Notes: generated from the letters alone by a model not told the origin. Numbered from the stretch's first letter, positions 1-11,724 are shown. The stretch: 64,000 nucleotides of DNA from Cladorhizidae sp. MBARI D1340-BT2 (GCA_028752905.1 JAQNBH010000014.1:28144668-28208667), one strand, 5' to 3'. Made by a program: numbers and translations.

Positions 1-144
1 GCCTTTTTGAAGGAGCTCGGATACCGCATTAAAACAGAGTAGGGCGAGCCCAAATCGACAGAGTACCTGCTCCAGAGACTATCTGTGGCGGTCCAGTGGG
101 GGAACGTCTGTACTGGGCAGCACAGGCATCTGACACTTTCCCAT
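1..144 (+). pseudogene. LINE-like ORF 3' fragment (copy 1)
   Basis: The window opens inside a plus-strand reading frame whose translation contains a G-x-R-I-K-x-E motif, one in-frame stop, then EPKSTEYLLQRLSVAVQ-x-GN. A second copy of the same motif lies at 815-975. I recall this pattern from the C-terminal end of reverse-transcriptase-type ORFs in sponges and cnidarians, but the family cannot be proved from this fragment. The internal stop and the left-edge truncation make it non-functional as seen. An A-rich stretch and an ATT microsatellite follow, which fits a LINE 3' tail. Confidence 0.4.
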
Positions 145-800
<656 letters not shown>

Positions 801-814
801 TGGAGGGGAGGCAT

Positions 815-982
815 CTTTGTTCCTTAGGTGGCCGTCTCAAAGCAAAGTGCGACGAACCACGTTCCCATCATTTTCTCCACCAGAAAATTTCCATTGCAAT
901 CCAGCATGGGAACACTGCAGCGGTGTTAGGAACTAGTCAGTATACTAGTGATGACTATTTCTTACTTAAATTAACTAGCTAG
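815..982 (+). pseudogene. LINE-like ORF 3' fragment (copy 2)
   Basis: The frame reads LGGRLKAKCDEPRSHHFLHQ, then K-I-S-I-A-I-Q-H-G-N, and stops at 982. It shares G-R-(I/L)-K, E-P-(K/R)-S, L-x-Q-(R/K)-(L/I)-S-(V/I)-A-(V/I)-Q and GN with the fragment at 1-144. Like copy 1 it is followed by AT-rich DNA and a large ATT microsatellite (from about 1033). Two short related fragments each ending in front of an ATT tail suggest 5'-truncated insertions of one retroelement family. Confidence 0.42.
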
Positions 983-1032
983 TTCTTTATTGGTAGTTAT
1001 ATATAGGGCATATTATTGTTTATAATAAATAA

Positions 1033-1420
<388 letters not shown>

Positions 1421-2735
1421 TGCATATTGTTTACAGTAATAAAGAGACAAGGGAATATGCCAACTTTAATCAAGCAAGAGACTGCAATATAGAAATTAAG
1501 ATGGCCCAGAATGACAAGGATCCAATATTCAGACTACATCTAGACTTGGTAACGACAAGGGTCTAAAGATCAGACTACATCTAGACTTGGAAAGACAACA
1601 CAACAACAAAAACCACAACATATTTACATGCAAATATCTTGTTTAGTCCTCTTTCGTGGATTATTTGCGCGCGTAAAAGTAGTCTGGTCAGATCAAAATT
1701 GCTAGAAGAAGAGGAGGAAAGCTCACCAGCAATACTGATCCATGCCACTCTTATGCTAGCTCTCTGTGCTGCTCTAAATAAGTCTACAGATATACACGCA
1801 CACAATCATATATTATACACACTTGCATAAATATATTTTAATGGGTGTGGTAGCAATGAACCTTCTGTGCTTAAAGGGGGGGACCTGCATGTATCAAGGC
1901 CAAAGACAGACAAAATGAAAAAGAATCTGTAAGTACAAATGGTGTCCATGCCTTGAAATGGATGGACAAGAGAGCTGTGACCATTCTGAGTATACTATCC
2001 ATGATGTTAATTATTTATTATTTGTCAACCCAACATATCATTAAAATCACCTTCTCAATAATCGACTTCAATTTTAACATGTTGCTTCTCCCTGATCTTT
2101 CGCGCATACCTACTTCGCACGTAAATTCTGAACGACCACATCGTCCACGTCGGGATTGCAGAACCAAATCCACTATATAACCGTCTAGGTTTGACGCCCT
2201 TCAAAGTAATGGGCATCTAACCAAAGAAACGAAGGATTTCTCTAGCAACTAGAAGTATATTTGACCTCTCTGAAGGTGAGCCAAGTCGTAGAGGCCTGTA
2301 CCTATGTACCTCCCCGAGATCTGGAGCCGTGGAATCTTAGCGTCGTTACTTTGTTGTAATTCTCATTTGTAACTGACAGTTGGATGGGCCACAAGCTGAA
2401 ACTTAATGCTACTTGGGTTAGTGATGGCCTGCTCTCCTACAATGCTGGTGAAGCAGGTCTGTGAAGGAGTTCATCTAATACGGGTAAAGGGTGGCTAATG
2501 TAGTGGCTTGTTGGTTGGTGTGTTGCCTCCTCTAGGACCTCCTACTCCCTAGCCTGCCTCCCATATGCACACGTGGAGAGAGTCTGGGCAAACTGCAGCA
2601 TGACTTTGTGCTGAGAATTCATGATGTTGGACTAGCCTTGCTGCCTGCAACAGGGGCACATTCTTCATGACTACATTTAATAACAGCACTGCTATCCCAT
2701 AGCTTATGGTTGCTAGGGATTAACCACACCAATAA
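1421..2735. other. No recognisable gene
   Basis: Mixed unique sequence with only short open frames (under 80 codons), no recognised domain and no repeat array. A 20-bp segment (CAGACTACATCTAGACTTGG) is directly duplicated near 1530 and 1571. Confidence 0.6.
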
Positions 2736-2753
2736 GGGGGGGGGGGGGGGGGG
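2736..2753. repeat. poly-G tract
   Basis: About 17 consecutive G residues. It could form a G-quadruplex and is likely to be length-variable or misassembled. Confidence 0.9.
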
Positions 2754-2875
2754 TCCTTATTGACCTTTGACTCTGCACCTTGTCCCTTGCTACTGGTCAA
2801 CTTGGGAAATGGTTATGTTCATACCTAATTGGACCCTTGACCTTTGACATTTATTACCAGTTAATTTGTCAACAG

Positions 2876-2904
<29 letters not shown>
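2876..2904. repeat. (CA)n microsatellite
   Basis: An uninterrupted CA dinucleotide run. Confidence 0.95.
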
Positions 2905-2907
<3 letters not shown>

Positions 2908-3088
2908 GCATTGAGGAGGTGATAATACATCTTAGTAGGTGTGACTAGACTGCTGAGGTATTTCTTGAAGACATCCACATACGACAGGTGAGCACACGCC
3001 AGAAATACTTTACACATGTCCCCCTGGCATACTTTGCTTGAGGTGGAAGTCTGTATGGGGAGGGAGGGGCACATTGCTCTGTGTGGTA

Positions 3089-3420
3089 GTGTTGCTGGTG
3101 AATAGCTATCACATAAGGAATGCTCTCCTGTTCCTAGCAACTACTATAAGCTATTGGGTAACAGTGTTGCTGGTGAATAGCTATCACATAAGGTATGCCC
3201 TCCTGTTCCTAGCAACTATAAGCTATGAAGTAACAGTGTTGCTGGTGAATAGCTATCACATAAGGTATGCCCTCCTGTTCCTAGCAACTATAAGCTATGA
3301 AGTAACAGTGTTGCTGGCGAATAGCTATCACATAACTTAAGGTATGCCCTCCTGTTCCTAGCAACTATGAGCTATGAGGTAACAGTGTTGCTGGTGAATA
3401 GCTAACACATAAAGAATGCC
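3089..3420. repeat. Minisatellite, 72-76 bp unit, about 4.5 copies
   Basis: The motif GTGTTGCTGGTGAATAGCTA begins at 3089, 3164, 3236, 3308 (one mismatch) and 3384, giving spacings of 75, 72, 72 and 76 bp. The array joins the 36-bp minisatellite on its right. The 100-codon open frame across it is a by-product of the 72-bp (24-codon) period. Confidence 0.93.
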
Positions 3421-4613
3421 CCCCCACCACACATACAGACTTGGGTCAGACACTTGCTCCCCCCACACATACAGACTTGGGTCAGGCACTTGCTCCCCCC
3501 ACACATACAGACTTGGGTCAGGCACTTGCTCCACCAACACTATACAGACTTGAGTCAGGCACTTGCTCCCCCCACACATACAGACTTGGGTCAGGCACTG
3601 GCTCCCCCCACACATACAGACTTGGGTCAGGCACTTGCTCCCCCCACACATACAGACTTGGGTCAGGCACTTGCTCCCCCCACACATACAGACTTGGGTC
3701 AGGCACTTGCTCCCTCCACACATACAGACTTGGGTCAGGCACTTGCTCCCCCCACACATACAGACTTGGGTCAGGCACTTGCTCCCCCCACACATACAGA
3801 CTTGGGTCAGGCACTTGCTCCCCCCACACATACAGACTTGGGTCAGGCACTTGCTCCCTCCACACATACAGACTTGGGTCAGACACTTGCTCCCCCCACA
3901 CATACAGACTTGGGTCAGGCACTTGCTCCCCCCACACATACAGTCTTGGGTCAGGCACTTGCTTCCCCCACACATACAGTCTTGGGTCAGGCACTTGCTT
4001 CCCCCACACATACTGACACAGACTTGGGTCAGGCACTTGCTCCCCCCACACATACAGACTTGGGTCAGACACTTGCTCCCCCTACACATACAGACTTGGG
4101 TCAGGCACTTGCTCCCCCACACATACAGACTTGGGTCAGGCACTTGCTCCCCCCACACATACAGACTTGGGTCAGGCACTTGCTCCCCCCACACATACAG
4201 ACTTGGGTCAGACACTTGCTCCCCTCACACATACAGACTTGGGTCAGACACTTGCTCCCCCCACACATACAGACTTGGGTCAGGCACTTGCTCCCCCCAC
4301 ACATACAGTCTTGGGTCAGGCACTTGCTCCCCCCACACATACAGTCTTGGGTCAGGCACTTGCTTCCCCCACACATACTGACACAGACTTGGGTCAGGCA
4401 CTTGCTCCCCCCACACATACAGACTTGGGTCAGACACTTGCTCCCCCTACACATACAGACTTGGGTCAGGCACTTGCTCCCCCACACATACAGACTTGGG
4501 TCAGGCACTTGCTCCCCCCACACATACAGACTTGGGTCAGGCACTTGCTCCCTCCCCCCCACATACAGATTGGGTCAGACACTTGCTCCCCTCACACATA
4601 CAGACTTGGTCAG
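3421..4613. repeat. Minisatellite, 36-bp unit, about 33 copies
   Basis: The unit contains CACTTGCTCCCCCCACACAT followed by ACAGACTTGGGTCAGG. Because 36 is a multiple of 3, long open frames exist on both strands (up to 392 codons on plus, 285 on minus) with repetitive translations such as LAPPTHTDLGQA. These are not genes. A higher-order pattern is visible: the variant TACTGACACAGACTTGG occurs at 4011 and again at 4376, and the surrounding run of variant units is repeated with it, so a block of about 365 bp was duplicated as a whole. The strands differ strongly in C versus G content. Confidence 0.96.
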
Positions 4614-4959
4614 AGATGCCAGCGATGGCTGAGCAGAAGGGCAGACATGCCATTCACAGCCAACATGGCCACAGACAAGCAACATTAGAGATTCATTTAG
4701 GAACTGCACCACTGCCATCAACAGCAGCCACACCCAGTGGCTACAATAACCCTGTCCCCAAGACCAGACATTCTCATCGTGCTAGGTGAACATTATTAGC
4801 ACACTTGCTGTTAGAGGAACATTATTAATAATTGCTGAGTAACAGAGTGGTGAAGACAGGGGGAGTGGTTAGTGATGGTGAAATATGCAGCACATTGTCT
4901 TGAGTGTTAGGAGGTTCACTTGTAGATCATAAAGACTCAGGTTGGAGGTGTTATATCTG
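4614..4959. other. Short intergenic stretch, nothing recognised
   Basis: Unique sequence between the 36-bp array and the end of the minus-strand LRR gene. It should hold the 3' UTR of that gene. No domain or repeat is recognised. Confidence 0.5.
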
Positions 4960-6315
4960 TCATAGCCTGAGGTCATCACACTTGAGTTGTTTTAAAGCAG
5001 AACGACCATTAGCACCAATATTGTTATTAATGAGCCACAGTTGTTGTAGATTATTACAAGTCTTGAGTGCACCTGCCAGAGCCACTGCACCTTCTTCGCC
5101 AATATTGTTATTAGTGAGCCACAGTTGTTGTAGATTATTACAAGTCTTGAGTGCACCTGCCAGAGCCACTGCACCTTCCTCACCAATATTGTTATTAGTG
5201 AGCCACAGTTTTTGTAGATTATTACAAGTCTTGAGTGTACCTGCCAGAGCCACTGCACCTTCCTCACCAATATTGTTATTAGTGAGCATCAGTTGTTGTA
5301 GATTATTACAAGTCTTGAGTGCACCTGCCAGAGCCACTGCACCTTCCTCACCAATATTGTTATAAGAGAGCCCCAGTTGTTGTAGATTATTACAAGTCTT
5401 GAGTGCACCTGCCAGAGCCACTGCACCTTCTTCAGCAATATTGTTATCATGGAGCCCCAGTAGTTGTAGATTATTACAAGTCTTGAGTGCACCTGCCAGA
5501 GCCACTGCACCTTCCTCACCAATATTGTTAAAAGAGAGCCACAGTTGTTGTAGATTATTACAAGTCTTGAGTGCACCTGCCAGAGCCACTGCACCTTCTT
5601 CACCAATATTGTTATCATGGAGCCCCAGTTGTTGTAGATTATTACAAGTCTTCCTCACCAATATTGTTATTATCGAGCACCAGTTGTTGTAGATTATTGC
5701 AAGCAGGAGGCTCTTTAGAGTACTCTTTTCAGACTTGTTATGCAAGATCCACTCACGGAGAATACTGGTCATCCTTAGTGCATTAGTATTAGCAGTGCAC
5801 CTGCACTCTTCTATGACATGTTGCGGCAGCTGCAAGGCTATGCCTAAGAGCTCCCACTTATCACTCACTTCAACAAGAACTTCCATCAATTCAGGAAGAT
5901 CGGCTTCTACAAGACAGAGGCCACCTCCCACCTCCCGGCCACTGCCTGCCCCATCAGCTAGAGCCCGCCCCTCTAATGACTCCTCCCTCAGGAGGCTAGC
6001 CAGCTGTTTGGCAGGCCCTCCACACCCAGTGAGGACTTTGAGGAACCTGTGGAACACTGAGACATCGTGTTTCACTCCCTCACACACACCCTGCAGTAAG
6101 TACCTTAGTGTGAGCTTGGGCTCCAGGGCGTCGTCCAGGGAGGCAAAGACATCATGCACTTGCCGGGAGATGACCTGTGACCTGTACAACTCCGCTGAGA
6201 AATGCACGAGTTTGGTGGTTGCCACTTGAGCCAGCAAGTCATCATGGTGCTCCTGCAGGACCTGGTGCTCCTTGTTGGCAGGCAGCTGAGGGGCGTGTTC
6301 AGCTGAAGCAGACAT
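4960..6315 (-). CDS. CARD-death-LRR protein, intronless (NLR-like without NACHT)
   Basis: A 451-codon single-exon frame starting MSASAEHAPQ. Residues about 12-110 are an all-helical, leucine-spaced segment that resembles a CARD (LLAQVATTKLVHF, then LRYLLQGVCEG and FHRFLKVLTG). Residues about 138-193 resemble a death-like domain (LPELMEVLVEVSDKWELLGI to ILREWILHN). A Gly/Glu-rich linker joins them. From about 223 there are eight 28-residue ribonuclease-inhibitor-type leucine-rich repeats (core CNNLQ-x-L-x-L-x-x-NNIG), the last ending in a short cap (LKCDDLRL, stop). There is no NACHT or NB-ARC ATPase and no signal peptide or membrane segment, so a cytosolic adaptor or sensor is likely. The LRR units are nearly identical at DNA level (84-bp period). 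A ninth, first LRR is present but out of frame (see findings). The start is the first ATG after the upstream repeats. Function in innate immunity or cell death is inferred from family architecture. Confidence 0.8.
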   Translation of the reverse strand: MSASAEHAPQLPANKEHQVLQEHHDDLLAQVATTKLVHFSAELYRSQVISRQVHDVFASLDDALEPKLTLRYLLQGVCEGVKHDVSVFHRFLKVLTGCGGPAKQLASLLREESLEGRALADGAGSGREVGGGLCLVEADLPELMEVLVEVSDKWELLGIALQLPQHVIEECRCTANTNALRMTSILREWILHNKSEKSTLKSLLLAIIYNNWCSIITILVRKTCNNLQQLGLHDNNIGEEGAVALAGALKTCNNLQQLWLSFNNIGEEGAVALAGALKTCNNLQLLGLHDNNIAEEGAVALAGALKTCNNLQQLGLSYNNIGEEGAVALAGALKTCNNLQQLMLTNNNIGEEGAVALAGTLKTCNNLQKLWLTNNNIGEEGAVALAGALKTCNNLQQLWLTNNNIGEEGAVALAGALKTCNNLQQLWLINNNIGANGRSALKQLKCDDLRL

Positions 6316-6334
6316 CTCAGAGACAGCGATGGGA

Positions 6335-6990
6335 AGTTCGAGAGGTGCTGATCACAAAATTCGAGAGGTGCTGATAACAAAATTCGAGAGGTGCTGATTA
6401 CAAAATTCAAAATTCGAGAGATGATAGATCACAAAATTCGGAGAGATGATAGATCACAAAATTCGAGAGGTGCTGATAACAAAATTCAAGAGATGATAGA
6501 TCAGAGATGCTGATCACAAAATTCGAGAGGTGCTGATCACAAAATTCGAGAGGTGCTGATTAAGAAATTGGAGAGATGATAGATCACAAAATTCGAGAGG
6601 TGCTGCTCACAAAATCCGAGAGGTGCTGATCACAAAATTCGAGAGGTGCTGATAACAAAATTCGAGAGGTGCTGATTACAAAATTCGAGAGATGATAGAT
6701 CACAAAATTCGGAGAGATGATAGATCACAAAATTCGAGAGGTGCTGATAACAAAATTCAAGAGATGATAGATCAGAGATGCTGATCACAAAATTCGAGAG
6801 GTGCTGATCACAAAATTCGAGAGGTGCTGATTAAGAAATTGGAGAGATGATAGATCACAAAATTCGAGAGGTGCTGCTCACAAAATTCGAGAGGTGCTGA
6901 TCACAAAATCCGAGAGGTGCTGATTACGAAATTGGAGAGATGATAGATCACAAAATTCGAGAGAAGATAGATCACAAAGGTTGAGAGATA
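6335..6990. repeat. Minisatellite, ~23-bp unit, upstream of the LRR gene
   Basis: Tandem units of about 23 bp, core AAAATTCGAGAGGTGCTGAT, alternate with a variant containing GAGATGATAGATCAC. A marker variant (TCAGAGATGCTGATCAC) occurs at 6501 and 6772, so a higher-order unit of about 271 bp is present twice. The array begins about 20 bp upstream of the LRR gene's ATG and must overlie its 5' UTR or promoter. Each standard unit carries the palindrome TGATCA. Confidence 0.93.
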
Positions 6991-7490
6991 CAAGACCAGC
7001 AAGTTTTGATCTCAGGCTATGGGCGTGTCCCTTTATACTCCAGCTCACTTCCTGCCTGGCACTAATTAAGTCGGCCCTTGAGGGCTGCTCTCTCCCACAC
7101 ATGCCAGGCATGCAGGAAGCCACAAAACCACTAGTGCCGTGTGTACAGATCTGGTGACCCACCAAACATGTGTATGTGTGTGCATATGTGCGGTGCTGGA
7201 GGGGGCGGGGAATGTTTGGTGCATGTATAGTAATCATTATCTAGCTCCACCTACTTTGATAAGGGCAGTATGTGTAAATAGGGTAGAAGGACTACAAATA
7301 AGTGACACTTCTTCTCAAGATAACATCTTGTGTGCATCATGGGTGTGGTCTTGGGGGCTAGATGTACCTTGACCCGTTGAGCCAGTGATGGTCTAAGCCT
7401 TGCTTTAAGGACAGCTATAAGCCATCATCACAGAAGCAGGCAGCTCTTGCCATTTTGTTTGGGAGATATCTGTGTGCACGCACTTTCCTA
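6991..7490. other. Intergenic, nothing recognised
   Basis: Unique sequence between two minisatellites. Part of it (about 7040-7110, CACTAATTA ... CTTGAGG ... CTGCTC) resembles 10130-10210 on the other side of the 48-bp array, suggesting old duplicated flanks. No coding domain is seen. Confidence 0.5.
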
Positions 7491-7494
7491 GCTG

Positions 7495-9976
7495 TGTGTA
7501 TGTTATAGTAGGTCAGTGATGGTGGCCCCTGGCTGTGTGTACATGCAGTGTTATAGCAGGTCAGTGATGGTGGCCCCTGGCTGTGTGTACATGCAGTGTT
7601 TATAGTTGTGTACATGCAGTGTTTATAGTAGGTCAGTGATGTTGGCCACTAGCTGTGTGTACATGCAGTGTTCTAGGAGGTCAGTGATATGGTGGCACCT
7701 AGCTGTGAGTACATGCAGTGATAGAAGGTCAGTGATGGTGGCCCCTAGCTGTGTGTACATCAGTACATGCAGTGTTATAGTAGGTCAGTGATGGTGGCCC
7801 CTAGCTGTGAGTACATGCAGTGTTATAGCAGGTCAGTGATGGTGGCCCCTAGCTGTGTGTACATGCAGTGTTTATAGTTGTGTACATGCAGTGTTTATAG
7901 TAGGTCAGTGATGGTGGCCACTAGCTGTGTGTACATGCAGTGTTGTAGGAGGTCAGTGATATGGTGGCACCTAGCTGTGAGTACATGCGGTGTTATAGGT
8001 CAGTGATGGTGGCCCCTGGCTGTGTGTACATGCAGTGTTATAGCAGGTCAGTGATGGTGGCCCCTAGCTGTGTGTACATGCAGTGTTATAGTAGGTCAGT
8101 GATGGTGGCCCCTACCTGTATGTACATGCAGTGTTATAGCAGGTCAGTGATGGTGGCCCCTAGCTGTGTGTACATGCAGTGTTATAGGTCAGTGATGGTG
8201 GCCCCTGGCTGTGTGTACATGCAGTTTTATAGTAGGTCAGTGATGGTGGCCCCTAGCTGTGTGTACATGCAGTGTTATAAGGTCAGTGATGGTGGCCCCT
8301 AGCTGTGTGTACATGCAGTGTTATAGTAGGTCAGTGATGGTGGCCCCTAGCTGTGTGTACATGCAGTGTTATAGTAGGTCAGTGATGGTGGCCCTTAGCT
8401 GTGTGTACATGCAGTGTTATAGCAGGTCAGTGATGGTGGTCCCTAGCTGTGTGTACATGCAGTGTTATAGTAGGTCAGTGATGGTAGTCCCTGGCTGTGT
8501 GTACATGCAGTGTTATAGCAGGTCAGTAATGGTGGCCCCTGGCTGTGTGTACATGCAATGTTATAGTAGGTCAGTGATGGTGGCCCCTAGCTGTGTGTAC
8601 ATGCAGTTGTTATAGTAGGTCAGTGATGGTGCCCCCTACATGCAGTGTTATAGTAGGTCAGTGATGGTGGCCCCTAGCTGTGTGTACATGCAGTTGTTAT
8701 AGTAGGTCAGTGATGGTGCCCCCTACATGCAGTGTTATAGTAGGTCAGTGATGGTGGCCCTTAGCTGTGTGTACATGCAGTGTTATAGCAGGTCTATGAT
8801 GGTGGCTCCTAGCTGTGTGTACATGCAGTGTTATAGCAGGTAAGTGATGGTGGCCCATGGCTGTGTGTACATGCAGTGTTATAGTAGGTCAGTGATGGTG
8901 GTCCCTAGCTGTGTGTACATGCAGTGTTATAGTAGGTCAGTCATGGTGGTCCCTAGCTGTGTGTACATGCAGTGTTATAGTAGGTCAGTGATGGTGGTCC
9001 CTAGCTGTGTGTACATGCAGTGTTATAGTAGGTCAGTCATGATGTCCCCTAGCTGTGTGTACATGCAGTGTTATAGTAGGTCAGTGATGGTGGACCCTAG
9101 CTGTGTGTACATGCAGTGTTATAGCAGGTAATTGATTATAGTAGGTCAGTGATGGTGGTCACTAGCTGTGTGTACATGCAGTGTTATAGTAGGTCAGTGA
9201 TGGTGGCCCTTAGCTGTGTGTACATGCAGTGTTATAGTAGGTCAGTGATGGTGGCCCCTAGCTGTGTGTACATCAGTACATGCAGTGTTATAGTAGGTCA
9301 GTGATGGTGCCCCCTAGCTGTGTGTACATGCAGTTGTTATAGTAGGTCAGTGAAGGTGCCCCCTAGCTGTGTGTACATGCAGTGTTATAGCAGGTCTATG
9401 ATGGTGGCTCCTAGCTGTGTGTACATGCAGCATTATAGCAGGTCAGTGATGGTGGTCCCTAGCTGTGTGTACATGCAGTGTTATAGTAGGTCAGTGATGG
9501 TGGTCCCTAGCTGTGTGTACATGCAGTGTTATAGTAGGTCAGTGATGATGTCCCCTAGCTGTGTGTACATGCAGTGTTATAGTAGGTCAGTGATGGTGTA
9601 CCCTAGCTGTGTGTACATGCAGTGTTATAGCAGGTAAGTGATGGTGGCCCATGGCTGTGTGTACATGCAGTGTTATAGTAGGTCAGTGATGGTGGCCCTT
9701 AGCTGTGTGTACATGCAGTGTTATAGCAGGTCTATGATGGTGGCTCCTAGCTGTGTGTACATGCAGCATTATAGCAGGTCAGTGATGGTGGTCCCTAGCT
9801 GTGTGTACATCAGTACATGCAGTATTATAGCAGGTCAGTGATGGTGGCCCCTATCTGTGTGTACATGCAGTTGTTATAGTAGGTCAGTGATGGTGGCCCC
9901 TAGCTGTGTGTACATGCAGTGTTATATTATGTCAGTGATGGTGGCCCATAGCGTGTGTACATGCAGTGTTATAATT
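7495..9976. repeat. Minisatellite, 48-bp unit, about 50 copies
   Basis: Units contain GTACATGCAGTGTTATAGTA, GGTCAGTGATGGTGGCCCCT and AGCTGTGT. Some units are shortened or carry an internal duplication (CATCAGTACATG). The 48-bp period (16 codons) leaves plus-strand frames open that read CVYMQCYSRSVMVAPS repeatedly; these are artefacts. Variants recur in blocks (for example GTTGTTATAG units at 8607, 8693, 9334 and 9870), which indicates multi-unit duplications. Confidence 0.96.
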
Positions 9977-10530
9977 ATGAGGACACACACTGGACCTACA
10001 CCACGCTGGGTGGGGGCAGTAGTACTGATGTCAAGACCGGCCATCAAGACTCTAGTGCTATAGATATTCAGGCTGGACCAACTTCCTGTGCCCTGTGGTC
10101 ATCCTGTGGAAGACTTGCTCAGAGACTGACAAATGCAAACTTGCTAGCCGTCTTCCTGACCTAGCACTAATTAGGGACTTGAGGTGTGCTCCCTCCCTCA
10201 CTCACTCGCACACATATTTGGCTGGCCACAAAACACTTTAAGTGAAGATCTAATGAAGTCAACTGCTGTACCACATCCAGCGTGTGTGTGTGTGTATGTG
10301 TGTGTGCATGCATGGGTGTGGCTCCTCTGCTGTCCACACATAGCTACTCATGAATTATGCATGTGCTTACAATGCAAGATACTAATTTGGCACTCGTGCA
10401 AGTCTTGCCCCGAGATAGAGTAACACACTTACAAACCACACCACACCGCAAAACATTACCCATGATGTACAGTAACACACTGACCAACCACACCCCTTCC
10501 CCCGAGTCTTACCCCCGACATATAGTAACA
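9977..10530. other. Intergenic with (GT)n tract
   Basis: Unique sequence with a short GT-rich run at about 10281-10306. Two spaced copies of AGTAACACACT-like sequence occur near 10470-10530. No gene is recognised. Confidence 0.5.
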
Positions 10531-10825
10531 CACTGTATGCACTTGATATACAGCTCAAAAGATAGGTCTCTCTGTGTGCTCTCTCTTGATACCAAAAACT
10601 GTTGCTTAGGTATAGCTCCATAGATTTTGCAAACTTCACTGTATGGACTTGATATACAGCTCAAAAGATAGGTTTCTCTGTGTGCTCTCTCTTGATACTA
10701 AAAACTGTTGCTTAGGTATAGCTCCATAGATTTTGCAGACTTCACTGTATGGACTTGATACATAGCTCAAAAGATAGGTCTCTCTGTGTGCTCTCTCTTG
10801 ATACTAAACACTGTTGCATAGTTAC
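10531..10825. repeat. Tandem repeat, 106-bp unit, 2.7 copies
   Basis: CACTGTATG(C/G)ACTTGATA begins at 10531, 10637 and 10743, an exact 106-bp spacing. Each unit contains CAGCTCAAAAGATAGGT and TGTGTGCTCTCTCTTGATAC. The same sequence family appears once inside the MITE at 38859-39177 (AGCTCCATAGATTTTGCAAA, AGCTCAAAAGATAGGT), and the flank at 10840-11000 also resembles that MITE, so the array was probably built from a MITE internal segment. Confidence 0.85.
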
Positions 10826-11357
10826 AACCACCCCCAAGGTACAGGCAGTCAAAGTTGGGGCCTCAAAACCACCTGCCCAAGATTTCTGCATTTCTATCTC
10901 CTAATTGGAGAGTGCAAGGCATTGAAATTAGCACCAGTGGCTCTTCCATACAATAAGTGCTGTTATTATTAGCCAAAACATAGTAGGTGGTCAAGAAGTG
11001 TGGGTGGCTGGAACATCAACAATGTTCCAGCCACTCTACAATATACTGCATATCTACAGTGAAGTGTGTGCAATCTAGCTGGCAAGTCATAACCACATTG
11101 TCATGTTTGTCAGTATATAATTTAGACCCCACCCTCTTCAAATGAACATAAGCATATATTCTGCTGGCCCCATCTGTAATGTTTGTGCAGCTCTATCAGT
11201 CCCCAGTGCTTATAGCCACTCAAGACTTGATGCTGGCAAGTAGCTACTAGCAAGAGGTGAGGGCTGGCTCCACTTCACATGGCAACCTGCAGCTCCAATA
11301 GATGACCATGTAGGGCCAAACTAAACTGCCATCAGCAAGCACTCTACACTGGCTGCA
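10826..11357. other. MITE-related and unique sequence
   Basis: 10840-11010 shares order and short blocks with the right half of the MITE at 38859-39177 (GTGGCTC, AATAAG, GTGGTCAAG ... GTGGGTG). The rest shows no gene. Confidence 0.4.
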
Positions 11358-11720
11358 GGTGCCGTATTAACCCAAGGCAGGGCCCCTAGGCTTCGAGCTT
11401 CTTTGGGCCCCTCCCCCCCCCGCGAATTTCACGCACTCCTTGCGTACAATAATATTCCAAATGAAGTAATTAATGGAGTAACAAAGAAAACAATATCATC
11501 TTATCAGGCAACCCTTAATTAGCATGAAGCAATTTCAAGCAAAGCAATACCAAAATACCGGTGTACTGTAAAGTTAATCCTACATTATGTATCTAGCTAC
11601 TTAAACATTTTTCTCTTTGATCTTTCAACAAACTGATCCAGCTCATTGTTAAAATTTAATTTCCTGAGCAAAGACGATTCTACATGCATTAATGCCAAAT
11701 GCTCAATAAGTGAGAGGACT
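11358..11720 (-). pseudogene. hAT transposon 3' end (C-terminal transposase remnant)
   Basis: On the minus strand a frame enters at about 11716 and ends at the stop at 11597-11599. It reads LIEHLALMHVESSLLRKLNF, followed by N-N-E-L-D-Q-F-V-E and a basic end. This is the typical C-terminus of ZMYM1-like hAT transposases (LALMSIE-x-x-L-x-x-x-L-x-F). Downstream, the outer border at 11358 reads CAGGTGCCGTATTAACCC, which resembles a hAT terminal inverted repeat (CAGTGGCGTATTAA type). The rest of the transposase is absent, so this is a 3' relic. Confidence 0.6.
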
Positions 11721-11724
11721 AAGT

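Noticed and set aside
3421..4613. CRISPR-like regular repeats
   Set aside because: There are no unique spacers, units are head to tail, and the DNA is eukaryotic.
3454..4632. Long Pro/Thr/His-rich frames on both strands (up to 392 codons)
   Set aside because: Produced by the 36-bp repeat, whose period is a multiple of three; both strands are open equally.
7961..9841. CVYMQCYSRSVMV-type repeat proteins
   Set aside because: Translated 48-bp minisatellite without splice or start context.
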